From Buxus sempervirens (taxonomy: Eukaryota > Streptophyta > Magnoliopsida > Buxales > Buxaceae): a stretch of DNA of 64,000 nucleotides. Made by a program: the position numbers and the translations under genes. Each line of letters begins with the position of its first letter. Position 1 is the first letter of the stretch. The notes beneath the pieces are model-generated. The model was not told the DNA's origin. It ran no database searches and saw only the letters and a list, made by a program, of their open reading frames with translations. The stretch covers positions 17,594,048-17,658,047 of the forward strand of contig OX387194.1 of the NCBI GenBank assembly GCA_947561395.2. Direction: 5' to 3'. Shown here piece by piece: positions 12,418 to 25,062 of this stretch.

Positions 12418-13010
12418 TCGTCCCTTTTCGATTGTTTTTTTTAATATAAAAACGCACTGGGCATCCTATGCTTGGGCGCACAACATGCAACCCCCCATCC
12501 CCATTCCTTCTTCTCTCCCTTTCTGTTTTTTTTTCTTAAAGGGCAGGCGTGTTGGGCAAGGCATGGGGTGTGCCATGGGCCCGGCGCTTGGGCCAGCACT
12601 CGGGCCTGGCGCCTTGGGCTAGCCCTTGGTCATGCGCCTGGGCCCGGCGGCTTGAGCCTAGCAAGGTGCGCGCCTGGGGTTTGCTCCTAGGCATGCTCGT
12701 GCCTTCTAGGCACACCAACACCCTATTTGGCCTTTAATGTGTAAAAAAAAAAAACTGATTTTTGGCCCAATTTTAGTACGTTTAACACCTTTTTTTTTTC
12801 TTCTTTTCTTCTCTATTATTATTATATGCTTTTTTTTATTTTAAATTTACTCATGCACATCATTCTTTATTATACGTCTAACATAGATTTGTCTCTTCTT
12901 TCCTTTTGAATAGGTGCACCAAAAAAACACTTTTCAAGGGTTTAAAGGAAGCAACAAGGCAAATACATGACAGGCAATCGGGCAGACATGCAGGATTTCT
13001 GCTGCGCCCA
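12287..13010. other. Non-coding internal region of gypsy element 1
   Basis: Contains a pyrimidine tract with a (CT)n run at about 12376-12415 and a G/C-rich stretch at 12545-12700 with repeated GGGC and GCGCC phrases. It belongs to the region between the host element's 3' LTR and its antisense PMD gene. No gene is supported. Confidence 0.45.
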
Positions 13011-13019
13011 TGAAACTCA

Positions 13020-13520
13020 TCAAACTCATGACTAAGTTTGTGCCCAAATCCGTGCCCGCAGGGCCACAAGTGGGTTTGGGCCTGGCTTGACCTTATGAAT
13101 TTGTGCTCGTAGGGCCAAGCGTGTTCGTGCTTGGATCCGTGCCTGCAGGGCCACAAGCGGATCCCAGCCTAGCCTGACATGATGAACTCATGTTCACAGG
13201 GCCATGTTGGTTCATGCCCGAATCTGTGCCTGCAAGGCCACAAGTGGGTTCGGGCTTGACTTAACTTTGACAAACTCGCACCCACTAGAAGCGTGTTCGT
13301 GCTTGGATCCATGCCCGTAGGGCCATAAGCGGATTCCAGCCTTGCTTGACATGACGAACACATGTCCACAGGGCCAAGTGTGTTTGTGCCTAGATTCGTG
13401 CCCACAGGGCCACAAGCGGATTTAGGCTTGGCTTGCTTAGATGAACTCGCGCTCGCTGGAAGCGTGTTCATGTTCAAATCCGTGCCCACAGGGCCAGAAG
13501 TGGATTTGGACTCAACCAAT
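13020..13520. repeat. Tandem array, ~86-bp unit, about 6 copies
   Basis: The phrase CCGTGCCCGCAGGGCCACAA recurs, with small changes, near 13050, 13136, 13224, 13310, 13396 and 13481, a spacing of 85-88 bp. The units also share GTGTTCGTGCTTGGATC. The array lies directly upstream of the broken antisense PMD gene of gypsy element 1. Open frames crossing it follow the repeat and are not genes. Confidence 0.8.
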
Positions 13521-13728
13521 TGGGTGTATGCCAGGATTTGTCTTGACTTTGGATGGAAAATACCCTTCTCTTTTCTTCAGCTTTACCTTAATCATTATTG
13601 CTTCTTCTCTTCCTTTTTTTTTTCTTTTTAGCCTTGCCTTCATTATTATTATTACTTTTTTTTTTATCATTCTCTTGTAGTGCTTGTCATACCTTATATC
13701 TGTGTAGTTACTCTATTTTCTAGCGACA

Positions 13729-16700
13729 TGGAGACTTTTGGCGATCTTCCTCCTTTCGACAAGGCTTCTCATCATTGTCTAGTTCATGACAAGTTTTGGT
13801 AGGCTTCCTCCTTTCCAGGGCATGCTGACGAGCCTTTTGGTGACGAGCTGATCAGCACTTTCTAGAATTGCACAACGGAGGATACATCCATTTCCATTGA
13901 CTCCATTTCATATTTTCGACTGGAGAGAGGTGACTTTTCTCCTTGCAGTGTGGATTTTATCTCTCATACTCGTCCTGCTGCTTATTGGGCAGATTGGGTG
14001 AAAGACATACTTTGTGACAACCATCACGGAAGCACCCTTAAAGATGCTGGCATCCTGGATACTATCCGCTTTAGCACTCATGCTCAAATTGGCATTGATC
14101 AAGCCGGCTTGGACCACCTTGTCTACAGATGGAGCCCCCAGGACCAAACTTTTATTACAGGGTTTGGTGAGATTGTGCTGTCTTTAGAGGATGTTAGGAA
14201 GTTGTCAGGCTCGGAGATCGTAGGAAACAATGCTCTGGGAGACTTGAATCCTTCCCTCAAAGCAAAAGAAGAAGTTTTGGAGAAGAACTCAGTAGATACG
14301 CGAAAGGGGTCTGCCTTCAAACCTAGTCCGAGTTCTTTTGAAAAGTGGCATACATTTGACGGATGGCTACATTATTACTGGTAGGAGACAGGTCCCGTAT
14401 ATGATAATGGAGAGTTTGAAATTCGTATTGGTGAGGGCCAAGGCAGCAAAGTGTACTTAGAAGCGTTTGTTGCTTTTTGGCTCTCAAGATTTCTGCTAGA
14501 GTCAGTTTCCCGTGGGCGAGTACATACACGTCCTTATCCTATTTTTGTCTTCCTACCCCAAGGTCGGTGTCTTAGCCTGGCGCCACTCTTCCTCAGTAAT
14601 TTATACCACCATCTCGACCTCTTGCATAGCGCATTAGCGAGTGAAATTCATCCTCCATGGGTTTAGTCATTCATCCACGTCTTCTTCTTTCAAACTTGGC
14701 TATGACTGGGTATCAGAGATATGTAACAGAACATCCGTTGCCCTCACAAACTTTGATAGAACTCGGCACAAAGGGGACAAGGTTAAAGAGTTTGCCCTTA
14801 ATCTTATTCTTCCTAGGGATTGGAGGTGGATTGCTGCTAATCCCCGTAATGATGTTAGTCTTTCTTCCGTCTTCGATTCTATTCTGGAATTCACCTTTCG
14901 CCCATACACGACGGCAATTGATGGGATTAACAAGCCACTATGTCTATTTTGGGGAGCTGAAACCATTGCTTTTAGTAAGTGGGATAGCATCTCTCGTCAT
15001 GAGAGAGAATATGTCTGCATTGCGTTGTCCTACACATTGCCATGCTTGGAGAGTCACGATAGCAAGTCTTCACTTTCAGTTTACAGTCCTCATCGTTTTT
15101 CTTGTCAATTTAGACTTGACCAAGCGGTTCCTAGGCATCAACTGAAGACTCCTCCAAGAAGTGCAGGTGAGTGGCTTCGTATTTTTCATTACCTTCTTGA
15201 GAGCCGCAGTTTTCAAACTCCTTCCCAGGTCCATTCACTCTTTGGTGTGACTTGGATGAGTTGGAACTTTTTGTTCAAAGAGAAGCTCCACAAGTAACGT
15301 CTCAGGGTAAATCATGTGCTAGGGGTGATGATGACGTGCCTAGGCTGGGTGTGGGATGAGAGTGGCTGAGATTCCAAATATGGTAGAGCTATCTATTGTT
15401 CCTTACATATCTCCAGTTCCATCTATTCTTGCTGCTTTGCTTGTTTATATATTACTTTAGACGTAGTATCATACTATTCTTTGACTTGGGGCTTCTTCTT
15501 TTTCTCCTTTTTTTTTAATTATTTCCTCATACTTCTAGATTTGTAGGAGGGGACTTCGGCTACTCCTCTACGGTAGCTTCCCAGGCCCCAGCCCCCTAGA
15601 GGAGTAGATGAGGCATCATTTATTGGGGCTAGTCGTGGCATTAGTTCCTACATGCCTATGTTGTCCGAAGATGCAAGTGAGCATGTCGTGAACTTTTGTG
15701 GATATCTAGTATCTCTTTCAAATGTTAGCATCATGAAGGAGATATTTGCGCACTTTGGTGATATCTCCAGCTCATGTTTGTATTCTGGTCGTAGAGTTTG
15801 AGGAGCCAACTTTTCTGCTTATGTCGGATTATTCAAAGTATGTGTCGTACTAGTATCAGCACTTTGACGAGGTCCCTCCTTTCGTCTTGGATCGAGACTA
15901 TCTCCTTTATGAAATCTTTTGGCTTCCAGTTAGCGTGGCTTATCGACCGCTTAGACGCTATGAGCATGTACTTTCATTCTTCTTGTCTTCTTTTTTATTT
16001 CTTCATACTTCTTATCTCTCATTTTCTTTTGTTTGGGAATGTGGCTCCTATTATACTTGCTGGTTAGATCAGTGCCATATACAATCCCTTTGGTTCCTTT
16101 AGTCATAGGGAATGTGGCTCCTATCAGGCTGGTTAGATCAGTGCCATATACAATCCCTTTGGTTCCTTTAGTCATAGGGAATGTGGCTCCTATCAGGCTA
16201 GTTAGATCAGTGCCATATACAAACCCTTAGCTTTAAGGTACCAATCTCATGCACTTTGTCATGCTAGGCTATGTAGAGAATGTCGCTCCTGTCAGGCATA
16301 TTAGCTAGATCAGTGCCATGCACAATCCCTACCCTAGGGCATCAAGACTTGATGACATGCTCTATGACGGTTGTCTTACCTTCTCTTATCTTATTTTTGA
16401 TCTTGTAATAGATACTTGGATTCCGACAAGAAATCTCTTGACTTGCAATCCGAGTTGGCACAGCTACGGTGGCGTCAAGATGAGATATCCAAGAAGGTTT
16501 CTATAGCGGATGAGTAGCTTCGTTTGGCCGAGCGTTGAGTTTTTTTATTGTTGAGCCGATTTGGAGAAAGTTAAAGAAGAAGAAAGAGCAGCTCGAGAGA
16601 GGGGAGATGCAATTGTAGCAGAGCTAGTTCACTTAGATACTGAAGCGTCAGCCTTGCAGACATCTTCTTTTTGTCTTCCAAATAGTTTAGCATAGGGTTT
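13729..16700 (+). pseudogene. Antisense plant-mobile-domain gene of gypsy element 1, broken
   Basis: Read on the plus strand, opposite to the host element's pol. The clearest part is 13950-14384, where the protein carries a run like RWSPQDQTFITGFGEIVLSL followed by a KLSG motif. That is the conserved core of plant mobile domains (the 'aminotransferase-like' domain of MAIN/MAIL proteins and of transposon-borne PMD-C proteins). Further PMD-like sequence follows at 14451-14666 and 14641-15297. The gene sits between the integrase end (16855) and the 3' LTR, the same place as the cargo of the second large element in this window. It is clearly decayed, with several breaks. Confidence 0.65.
16030..16335. 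repeat. Tandem repeat, 69-bp unit, about 3-4 copies
   Basis: The phrase GGTTAGATCAGTGCCATA recurs near 16062, 16131 and 16200, and a weaker copy lies near 16300. It is within the 3' part of the decayed antisense PMD gene, probably in a former intron or tail. Confidence 0.8.
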
Positions 16701-16854
16701 ACTAATTTTTCTTAAGGATTTCTTGTTTCTCCATTTGTTCTTTCTATTTCTATCTTTTACATAGGAAACTTTGGAATACATTCATGTTTTTGGAAATAAA
16801 TGAACTTTTATTTTATTGACTTCTCTAAAGGAAGAAATTACATAACTAGGAAAA

Positions 16855-18110
16855 TTACAGCTTCAGCCACTTTACATTTATTGGGTTGTATAGGATTTCA
16901 TCATTCAGGTGAGCTAGACGATAATATCCAGAGTCTGCCTTTTCTCTTATGATATAAGGCCCTTCCCAAGTGGCTTCAAATTTTGATGCCAAGAGCCCTC
17001 TTCTAACATGTAAATTAGCTCGTAAAACTAATTGCCCCTTGTAAAGAATGCGTGGCCTAACCATTCTATTATATGCTCATGTCAAGCGATGTTGGTAGAC
17101 TTGGCTTCAATTTGCTGCATCTTGGCGGCTTTATTCCAATGCTTCTAACTCAACATGCCTTTCCTCTTCATACTTCTCACTGGCAACATCATGTTTAAAT
17201 GCAGTAGCTAGTTTTGATGACTCAACTTCTATCTTGGCAGGTAGGACAGCTTCCATTCCATAGACTAAGGAAAATGGTATCACACCAGTGGCCGAATGAA
17301 CTATAGTCCTGTAAGCCCATAATGTCATAGGCAAATTTTCGTGCCACTTCTTTTGTTTATCATGAACCATTTTGCTTAGGATTCGGATGATCATCTTGTT
17401 TGTTGCTTTAGCTTGTCCATTGCCTTGAGGATAATGTGGAGTTGAGTGCTGATGTTTGATCCCATACCTTTCCATCAATGCTTCAATATATTGATTTACA
17501 AATGGGATTCCATTATTAGATGTAATTATGTGGGGGACTCCAAATCTGCAAATAATATTCTCTTTGATGAATTGGGCAATGGCTGTCCCTGTTGCTTTTC
17601 TAAGTGGCATGGCTTCTACCCACTTGGTGAAGTATTATGTTGCCGTGATAATCCAGTTATGTCCAGAGGCTACAGGATTAATTGGTCCAACCAGGTCAAG
17701 CCCCCATATATGGAAAGGCCATGGTGTGACAATACTTTTCAGTGTTTGACCCGGCACATGAATCAAGTGACCATGGGTTTGGCATTGATGGCACTTCTTG
17801 ACGAAAGCTACTGAATCCGATCTTCATGGTAGGCCAATAATACCCCAGCGATAGCAGCTGTTGAAACAATCTTTTCTTGCCTTTGTGGCTTCCACACTCT
17901 CCAAAATGTACTTGCCCCATTAACTCTTCTGCCTCGGCTTGGGAGACACATCTCAAAGGACATCCATTGGTAGCCCATCTAAATAACTTGCCATCTTCCA
18001 TGAAAAATCTAACTGCCTTTTTCTTCATTCTTACAGCTTCGTACTTGCCAGCTGGAAGGAAGCCATGCGTCAGATAGTCAATGTAAGGCCTTTCCCATTC
18101 CATTATTCAG
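16855..18110 (-). mobile_element. Integrase region of gypsy element 1
   Basis: On the minus strand, in coding order: a zinc-binding segment with HFGECGSHKGKKRL and GYYWPTM (17696-18103), a catalytic core with IICRFGVPHIIT, HSTPHYPQGNGQ and LVYGMEAVLP (17131-17610), and a C-terminal segment with KFEATWEGPYII (16855-17064). These are standard Ty3/gypsy integrase blocks. The region is broken in several places. Confidence 0.85.
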
Positions 18111-18820
18111 TCCAAGAACATGCATTCAGCAGGATCAGGTGGCACTCCACATTCTCAGCAAGACGATTCGTATTCTGCCGAATCACGCTCCATCTTTGGC
18201 CTGTAAAAGCCTGCTCGCTGCATGCTACGATAAAGTGAGACTTCACTCTGAATTCCACAAGACGTTGTCTGGACTTCGGTAATATAATTCGCCATCATAG
18301 CTCACATAATTTTTCAGCTTCTTGACGTCTGTTGAGCTCTTTTCCTTTGTTGTAAGAGCATGTCGAATTGTAGTTCTCCAACCAACTGTGTCAAACTCTT
18401 CATCAAAATCTTTCTTCAATTCAAGCCATGTTGTGAGATGAGTTCGACGTAAGACTTTGATGTCTACTAATTATCTTGGTATGATGAGCTTGGTGCAAGT
18501 GTGGCTAAGGCGTTAGCATGACTATTCCCTACTCTTCCTGTGTGGTTAAAAGTCACCTCATTAAATTGTTTAGCCACTTTCTGTGCAGTGGTACGATATG
18601 GCAGTAAATCTACCTCCTTCACAGCAAAGTCGCCGTTCATCTAGCTGATGACAAGGTTGGAATCTCCTTTGACTCTTAAAGATTTTACATTTAAGCTTTT
18701 GGCGACGCTAAGTTCAATGAGAAGTGATTCATACTCTACTCGACTGTTAGAGCAAGGAAAGTCCAATTGGTATGAGAGAGAGATACTCTGCCTATCAGGA
18801 GTCACAAAGACTACTCTGGA
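18111..18820 (-). mobile_element. Second RNase H region of gypsy element 1 (distal half)
   Basis: The minus strand at 18641-18841 shows LSYQLDFPCSNSRVEYESLL and RVKGDSNLVIS, the signature of the archaeal-type RNase H that Tat-lineage elements carry in addition to the ordinary one. Its other half lies at 23331-23551, beyond a nested solo LTR. Broken. Confidence 0.75.
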
Positions 18821-19575
18821 TGTAAGACCCCGAATTTTCACATAACATTTAGGGCATAAATAAATAAAAGAAAATATAAGTTTAAAATATAGTGGAAATA
18901 AAAAGTGGAAATTTAGAGGATTAGTAACCTAAATAATTAATAATTGGTTAATAAAGGAGAATTTCCAAGTTAACCTAGGAGGGTAAAAAGGGTATTTTGG
19001 TAAATTTCCAAAAGGGCAAATTATGAATTAAATCATTAAGTAATAATTAGAATTAGAAAATAGAAGAAAATAATGTATTGAGTTGAGTTTGAAATTAAAT
19101 AGTAATAATTAAAGCATAAAAGATGGAAAACGGAAATTAGGTAAATATGTTTAATTAGTGTCCTTAATTTGGAGAAAAAGCAACTTAATAAGTGTTTAGG
19201 TAATATTTAGGAATTAAGTATTTATTATGCACGAGAATTAGTTAGAAGGAGGAGTTTAGATAGCAAGGGGCTTAATTGGTATAGTACTAGGAGAGAATTA
19301 GAAGGTGGAGAAAAAGTAGGAATTAATTAAAAGGGAAATTTGCAGAAACACCCCTGAGGTTTCTGACAAATACAATCAGACCCCCTCAAGTTTAAAATCG
19401 ATCACTTACCTCCCTTCATGTTTACGCAATATACACCCACACCCCGTACTGTCAACTCAGCACTAACACCGTTATCTTAATGGACAAAAAAGACTAAAAC
19501 ACCCTTTAATATTGTTGGAAATTTGGAATGTTTTGCTTCTTCTATTCGTTTGTGGATTGCTTAGATCTGTACCGA

Positions 19576-19920
19576 TGTTTTCGGTGATGAAAAGGAGATC
19601 CTGCTTGAATTTAAAGGTAATGTTTCCGATGATCTATTAACAGCTTGAATTCATGGGATCCCAATCAAAAACCTTGCCAGGTTTATAGTGGCGTGTTCTG
19701 CAATCCTGGAGGGAATGTGGAGAAGATTGTATTGTAGAACAAGTCTTGTAGGCGTGTTGACTAGGAGCTTGTATAGAAATCGATTCACCGACAACATACC
19801 GCTGGAGTTTGCAAATATTGGGACATTGTGAAGATTAATTTGAATAGTAGTGCATTACCTGGTCTGCTTCCGCACTTTTTCGGTGATTTGCAGAATCTTC
19901 GGTTGCTGCATCTATAGCTT
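19576..19920 (+). pseudogene. Captured fragment of an LRR receptor-like kinase gene
   Basis: In changing frames the plus strand matches the N-terminal ectodomain of the LRR receptor kinase family represented by Arabidopsis At1g12460. It has DEKEILLEFKGNVSDD (near 19588), a stretch with YSGVFCNPGGNVEKIVL (near 19690-19745), and NRFTDNIPLEFANIGTL (near 19777-19830). The order and spacing agree with the family's signal-peptide-proximal region followed by the first leucine-rich repeats. An in-frame TAG follows IVL, where the family has a Trp, and the frame shifts after the last block, so no receptor can be made. The fragment is continuous, with no visible intron. Parent gene not in this window. 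Confidence 0.7.
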
Positions 19921-20620
19921 TTCTCTTCCTTACTGCCTATCTGCAACGCTCTTATTCTTAAGTTAGTTCTATCTATAGATACTGCCTCCAATCTCTCATT
20001 TCCTTCATAAACAACTGTATTTTGTTCTTCATCTTCGTCGAAATACCAAATCTGGTTTCCGTGAGAACCTCACAAAACGCTCCCCCACTTCCAATTCTCG
20101 TTCTAATTAAAAGACAATCATAACTATCAAAACTACAAAATCCAGCTCGAATACAAAAACCCAAACACGAATGAGATCTCTTTGATGACAGGCATAGCCA
20201 TGACAAAATCAGAAGTAGTGTTCAAACACTCAAATCGATAGGGTTGACATAGATTGAAAAACGATAGAATGGTCCGATGCACATAGCTCAGCGAGAAGCA
20301 AATCTTGAGGGATTTGATTATCCAGACCTCAAGGGATTTGATTCAAGCATTCGAATCCATTGGAAATTGTCCAACCCTCGAGGGATTTGATTTTCTTCAA
20401 TAGTCTCAGTGATAGTATTCCTTCATAGATTTATATTTCTCCCTTATAAATTACATATCCTTGAGAACAAATTTTTAATGGGGACGTTGCAGTGCGGATT
20501 CCAGAATTCTAGAGCCTAGAGCTTTTGGATCTCAGTACAATTTTTTCACAGGGATCACCCTCTTTGATATCCTTAGGACTGAAAAATCTCAATAAAAATT
20601 TTTTCACCGTACACAGAAGG
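19921..20620. other. Rest of the Pack-MULE interior
   Basis: No convincing gene. A minus-strand open frame of 77 codons (19973-20206) includes IRTRIGSGGAFCEVL and may be another captured exon, but I cannot identify it. Confidence 0.3.
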
Positions 20621-23330
20621 ACGTTTTAGTCTTTTTTGTGCATTAAGGTAACGGTGTTAGCGCTGAGTTGATGGTAGGGGGTGTGGGTATACATTGCGTA
20701 AATGTGAAGGGAGGTAAGTGATTGATTTGGAACCGAGGGGATCTGACTGTATTTGTCAGAAACCTTAGGGGGTGTTTCTGCAAATTTCCCTAATTAAAAA
20801 GTGTGTGATACTAATTTAATCTCTCTAGGGTTGGTCTATTTAAAAGAGGATTATTAGGGTTAGTTTAGGACTTTTCGTACTCAATATAAATATAAGAAAA
20901 AGGGGTGGAAAGAGAGAATTTTCATGTGGGAAAGAATGAGAGAAGAGAGAAGGAAGAAAAGGAGCTGTTGCAGAGATGTCTGACCAGCCACCATCAAACC
21001 ACGTTCGGGAAAAATCCAGCCGTTGGATCGACCTCAAATTTAGAAGTTTGGTTCATGATTGGTAGAACTACAACCTGAATGGTGGAGATTTAGATTGGAG
21101 AACTCTAAGTGGGTGCGAAAAATAGCAGAAGTTGGAACAGAATCAGGATTTCAAGAAAGAATGGATTTAGTGTATTGAGGCAAGTAGCAACCCCTTGAAA
21201 ACTAGAGGAATTGCATGGTTTTAGTTTTTTTGATTTAATATCGTTTGATTTGATTAGTCGGAAATGAATTTACAAGGATTCGATTGGTTTTATTCGTTGA
21301 GTTTTGCGTTCTTGAAGAAATTCATAAAAGTATCAAAGCACATAGATTTGATTTTGTAGATAATCATAGAATGGTAATTAATTGACTCAAATTAATCTAA
21401 GGTGTTGTAGGTATGATTTAGAATATTAGGAAATTAATTTAGAACAATAAAACCCAAAGAAATAGCACAAAAATCAAAAATTAGAGAAAACTGAAGAGTT
21501 TGCCGGAATTGTACAGATGCCTAGTGATCACCTAGGCGACCTGTACAAAATTCACAGAAATTGGGGATTTTAAATATGACTAAATGTATAATAATTTTTC
21601 TAATAATTTAATCATTGTATTATCTTCATAATGGTCAAATTGAAACATAAGAAATGATTAAATTTAATTTTGGTATAAAAATAAATAAATAAGGTTAATG
21701 AATGTAAACAGGTGTAAGATAGATTGAGATTCTTGGGAACTAGTAATGTGAACTAGGCTAAGCTTATATTTGGGATTTAAGTCATCTGTCAAACTTTATT
21801 TTAGGTCTGTGGAATGTGCTGGAATTGAAGAATAACAAAAAATATAAAAGTTAATACCTTAGGTTGTAAGTATAGAACTTGGATCTTAATAAGAGGATAA
21901 TTAACGAAATTTTAGGCAAAGACATAAAGAACCTTGCTTGTGCTAAAAAATATGAAAATTTATCTGTCTGGAACCTTTATAATTCTATTTTCCACCATGT
22001 TTATATTCATGAATTTTATTTTGGATATATTTTGGGAATTGAGATTTTCTCGAAAAGGTTTTGGTTTAAGAATCTTTGGGGTTTGAGACATGGATTTCAC
22101 ATGGAATTGGATATCTTGGCTAATGTTATGGTATTTGGATTATGGTATGGTGATTGTTCTTTTCTATTACGGTTGAGTGATATTGCTTCCTGTGGTTGAG
22201 TTGATACTAGCTTTTACGGCAGAGATGGGTAATCCTCTATTGTAGAGATATGTAATTCTCTACGTAAAGATGTGTAATCCTTTACGGTAAAGGTGTGTAT
22301 GCCTCCTACAATAGAAGTGTGTCCTCCCGTATATTTGTTTCCCGTGGTTCGTGTCTAGTTGGCATAGCTGAATATGGATCCATAGAATAAGCTAGATAGC
22401 GAAGGGGTATTTATTTTGGATTGTGTACTCCCATTTGCAAGCGTGCTTACTTTGCAAGTTAGTTTGCTCTAAAAGGTCCTATGTCTGTAGGGTCATTTAG
22501 AGCCTCGCTGGTGATTCCTGTATATGTGGATCAGCGGCCATCTCCATGTATTGATTTAGGGGCTGCATGCTGGTGGTTCATGCCAACTCTATTAAGTTTG
22601 AGCACAATAAGTCGATGGCTATGGCTCTTATCGTCAGAATAATATTCTGGTTTGAATGTCTTAGTAGCTTCGCTCATAAGAAGCACGGTGGCATAGCATT
22701 GAAGAGTGTCTTCTCAAAAACTTATCTTTCTTTGTGAGTCTTGCGAGGTCACATGTGGTTTTGTCTATGTTTTACCGCTTTTGTTGAAATCGTTTTCTTA
22801 AATACTTATTTTGCTTCACATGAGTTGTTTCATCGTTAACTTGACATTGTTGTTATTGTCTCCAATTATTGCTTATGTGTTGGTCTATTGTCTCCAATCA
22901 TGTTTGATTTGAATTTATTGCCTTTGCATTGATTAACTGTATACCTCATGACTATATTTCATAAATGAGACCATTTTTATTGCATGCACTTGTTACTTGT
23001 TGAGATGTAAATCTCACTCTTGTTTTCACCCATTTTTTAGGTTTGCTTAGAGAGATCGTCAAGATGGGGTAGAGAATTTATGGGTAGAATTGTAATTATT
23101 ATTATAGTCCACATCCTGAATAAATAGAATTTTTATTGTAAATTAATTTGAATTAAAGTGAATAAAATTGCCATGTTTCCCACCATACTCTAATGTAAAT
23201 ACAAATTTTAAATTCTGTATAAATATTAGATTGTTTTGACCCCATTTTACAGTAACACTCCGGGTTTGGTTGTTTAACCGGATTCGGGTTAGGTGCTGGT
23301 TTTGCATTGACCCAGGTTCGGGGCGTTACA

Positions 23331-25062
23331 CCGGCTCCTACACCTTTGGCAACTGATGACCCATCGAAGTACATTTCCCACGTTTCTTCATTTACGATCC
23401 CACAATCCATAGGCCAATCTTCTAAATCATCTTTGTCATGTCCTTCCTGTGTCTCTAATTCGCCATTACTAGCAACACTGGCTAGCAAGTCAGACACTGC
23501 TTGGCCTTTGATCGCCCTTGGTGATATACAAGTTATCTCATATTTAGACAACTACAAAAGCCATTTGGCAACTTTTCCAGATAGGCTTGGCCTAGAAAGG
23601 AGATAGTTGATTGGATCAGACCACATCACTAAGTGTACCGGATGAGATAGAAGGTAATGACGAAGCTTTTGTGCAGCATGGATGAGAGCTAAGCATTGCT
23701 TCTCAATCTTTGGATACCTCAACTTAGCACCATGTATTACATGACTAATATAGTAAATCGGACGCTCGTTGCCACTGTCATCGTCTTGTGCTAGTAATGC
23801 TCCAATAGCTGTCTCAGTTGCAGCAAGATACAAGCATAGAGGACGTCAAGCTATCGGCGCCATCATTGTGAGAGGAATTACCAATAATTGTTGAATTGTG
23901 CCAAAGGAACGCTCGCATTCTTTACTCCGCATAAATGATGCTTCTTTCTTTAGAAGTGCCATCAAGGGCACTGTGTGCTAAACCAAGCCTGGTAGAAACC
24001 TTCAAATATATGAGACTTTGCCAAGGAACTACTTGAGCTCTTGAACATTTGTCGGCCTTGTCATCTTTTTTACTCCTTCGGCCTTGGCTAGATCTAGATC
24101 AATGCCATGTTTATGCATGACAAACCCAAGGAATTTTCCTGACGAAACTCCAAAGGCGCATTTCAAAGGGTTCATCTTCAAACAGTATTACTTGCATCGT
24201 TCGAATACCTTCTTCAAATCTCCCAAGTGATCTTCCTTTCTTCTAGACTTCACAACCAAATCATCAGCATAGTCTTCTACCTCTTTATCATCATGTCATG
24301 AAAAATAGTCGTCATGGCTCTTTGGTAAGTAGCTCCAGCATTCTTGAGTCCGAACGACATTACTGTGTAGTAGAAGTTACCAATTGGTGTTCGGAATGCC
24401 ATCTTTTCTGCATCTTCTACTGCCATCTTGATCTGGTTGTGTCTGCTAAACCCGTCCATGAATGAAAACATATCGTGCCCAGTAGCTAAGTCTATTAGTA
24501 AGTCCATGTTGGGCAGGGGAAACTCATCTTTGGGACAGGCTCTGTTCAAATCTTGAAAATCGACACAGCATCTAATTTGGCCATTCTTCTTTTTGATAGG
24601 GACAATATTGGCTAGCCAAGTTGGATGCTGTATAGGCTTGATGAAACTGGCGTCAAGCAGCTTTTCGATCTCGGTCTTGATTTTTACTTTAGTGTCAGGA
24701 TGAAATGTTCTAGGGGCTTGCTTGACGGGCTTAAATATATTGATAACATTAAGCTTGTAAGTAACGAGAGTTGGGTCAAGGCTAGACATCTCGAAATATT
24801 CCCAGGTGAAGACGTCTCGATATTTCTGCAACAATTGTATTAGTTGTTCTTTCTCCGCAAGTTCTAAACTCAAGCTTACAGAGACTAGACGATGCTGGTC
24901 CTCAGTCCCCAAGTTGATAACTTCAAGCTTTTCATTTTCTAGTTTATTATGATCTTGCAAGTATGCTGGGGCTTCAAGCAATTCAGAGTTTTCAACTTGA
25001 CATCTTACGTCTTCTGCTTGGGGTGGGGCTATCCTCTCGGCTTTGTCGCCGAAGGGCCCCAT
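23331..25062 (-). mobile_element. Reverse transcriptase and RNase H region of gypsy element 1
   Basis: Reading along the minus strand: WLANIVPIKKKNGQIRCCVD, then DLNRACPKDEFPLPNMD and MSFGLKNAGATYQRAM (24277-25062, reverse transcriptase), then a RNase H block with ERPIYYISHVIHGAKLRY (23552-23833), then the proximal half of the second RNase H with MYFDGSSVAKGVGAG (from 23551). Ty3/gypsy, Tat lineage. Broken in several places. Confidence 0.85.

Larger units (their letters stand above)
19333..20790. mobile_element. Pack-MULE (Mutator-like, non-autonomous)
   Basis: Terminal inverted repeats of about 170 bp (19333-19503 and about 20622-20790) begin GGGAAATTTGCAGAAACACC. They are flanked by exact 9-bp duplications TAATTAAAA (19324-19332 and 20791-20799). 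Long inverted ends plus a 9-bp duplication define Mutator-like elements. No transposase is present. The interior contains a captured fragment of a host receptor-kinase gene (see next entry), which makes this a Pack-MULE. It is nested in the solo LTR at 18821-23330. Confidence 0.9.
18821..23330 (+). mobile_element. Solo LTR (TGTAAGACCCCG type) holding a Pack-MULE
   Basis: The ends are TGTAAGACCCCGAA and TTCGGGGCGTTACA, so the termini are also near-inverted copies of each other. Net length without the nested MULE is about 3.04 kb. A TATA-like ATATAAATATAAG lies near 20885. The flanking five bases CTGGA (18816-18820) and CCGGC (23331-23335) match at three of five, so the duplication has decayed or the ends are a few bases off. 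It interrupts the second RNase H of gypsy element 1. LTRs starting this way are common in chromovirus-type gypsy elements, but with no coding region the family is inferred. Confidence 0.65.
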
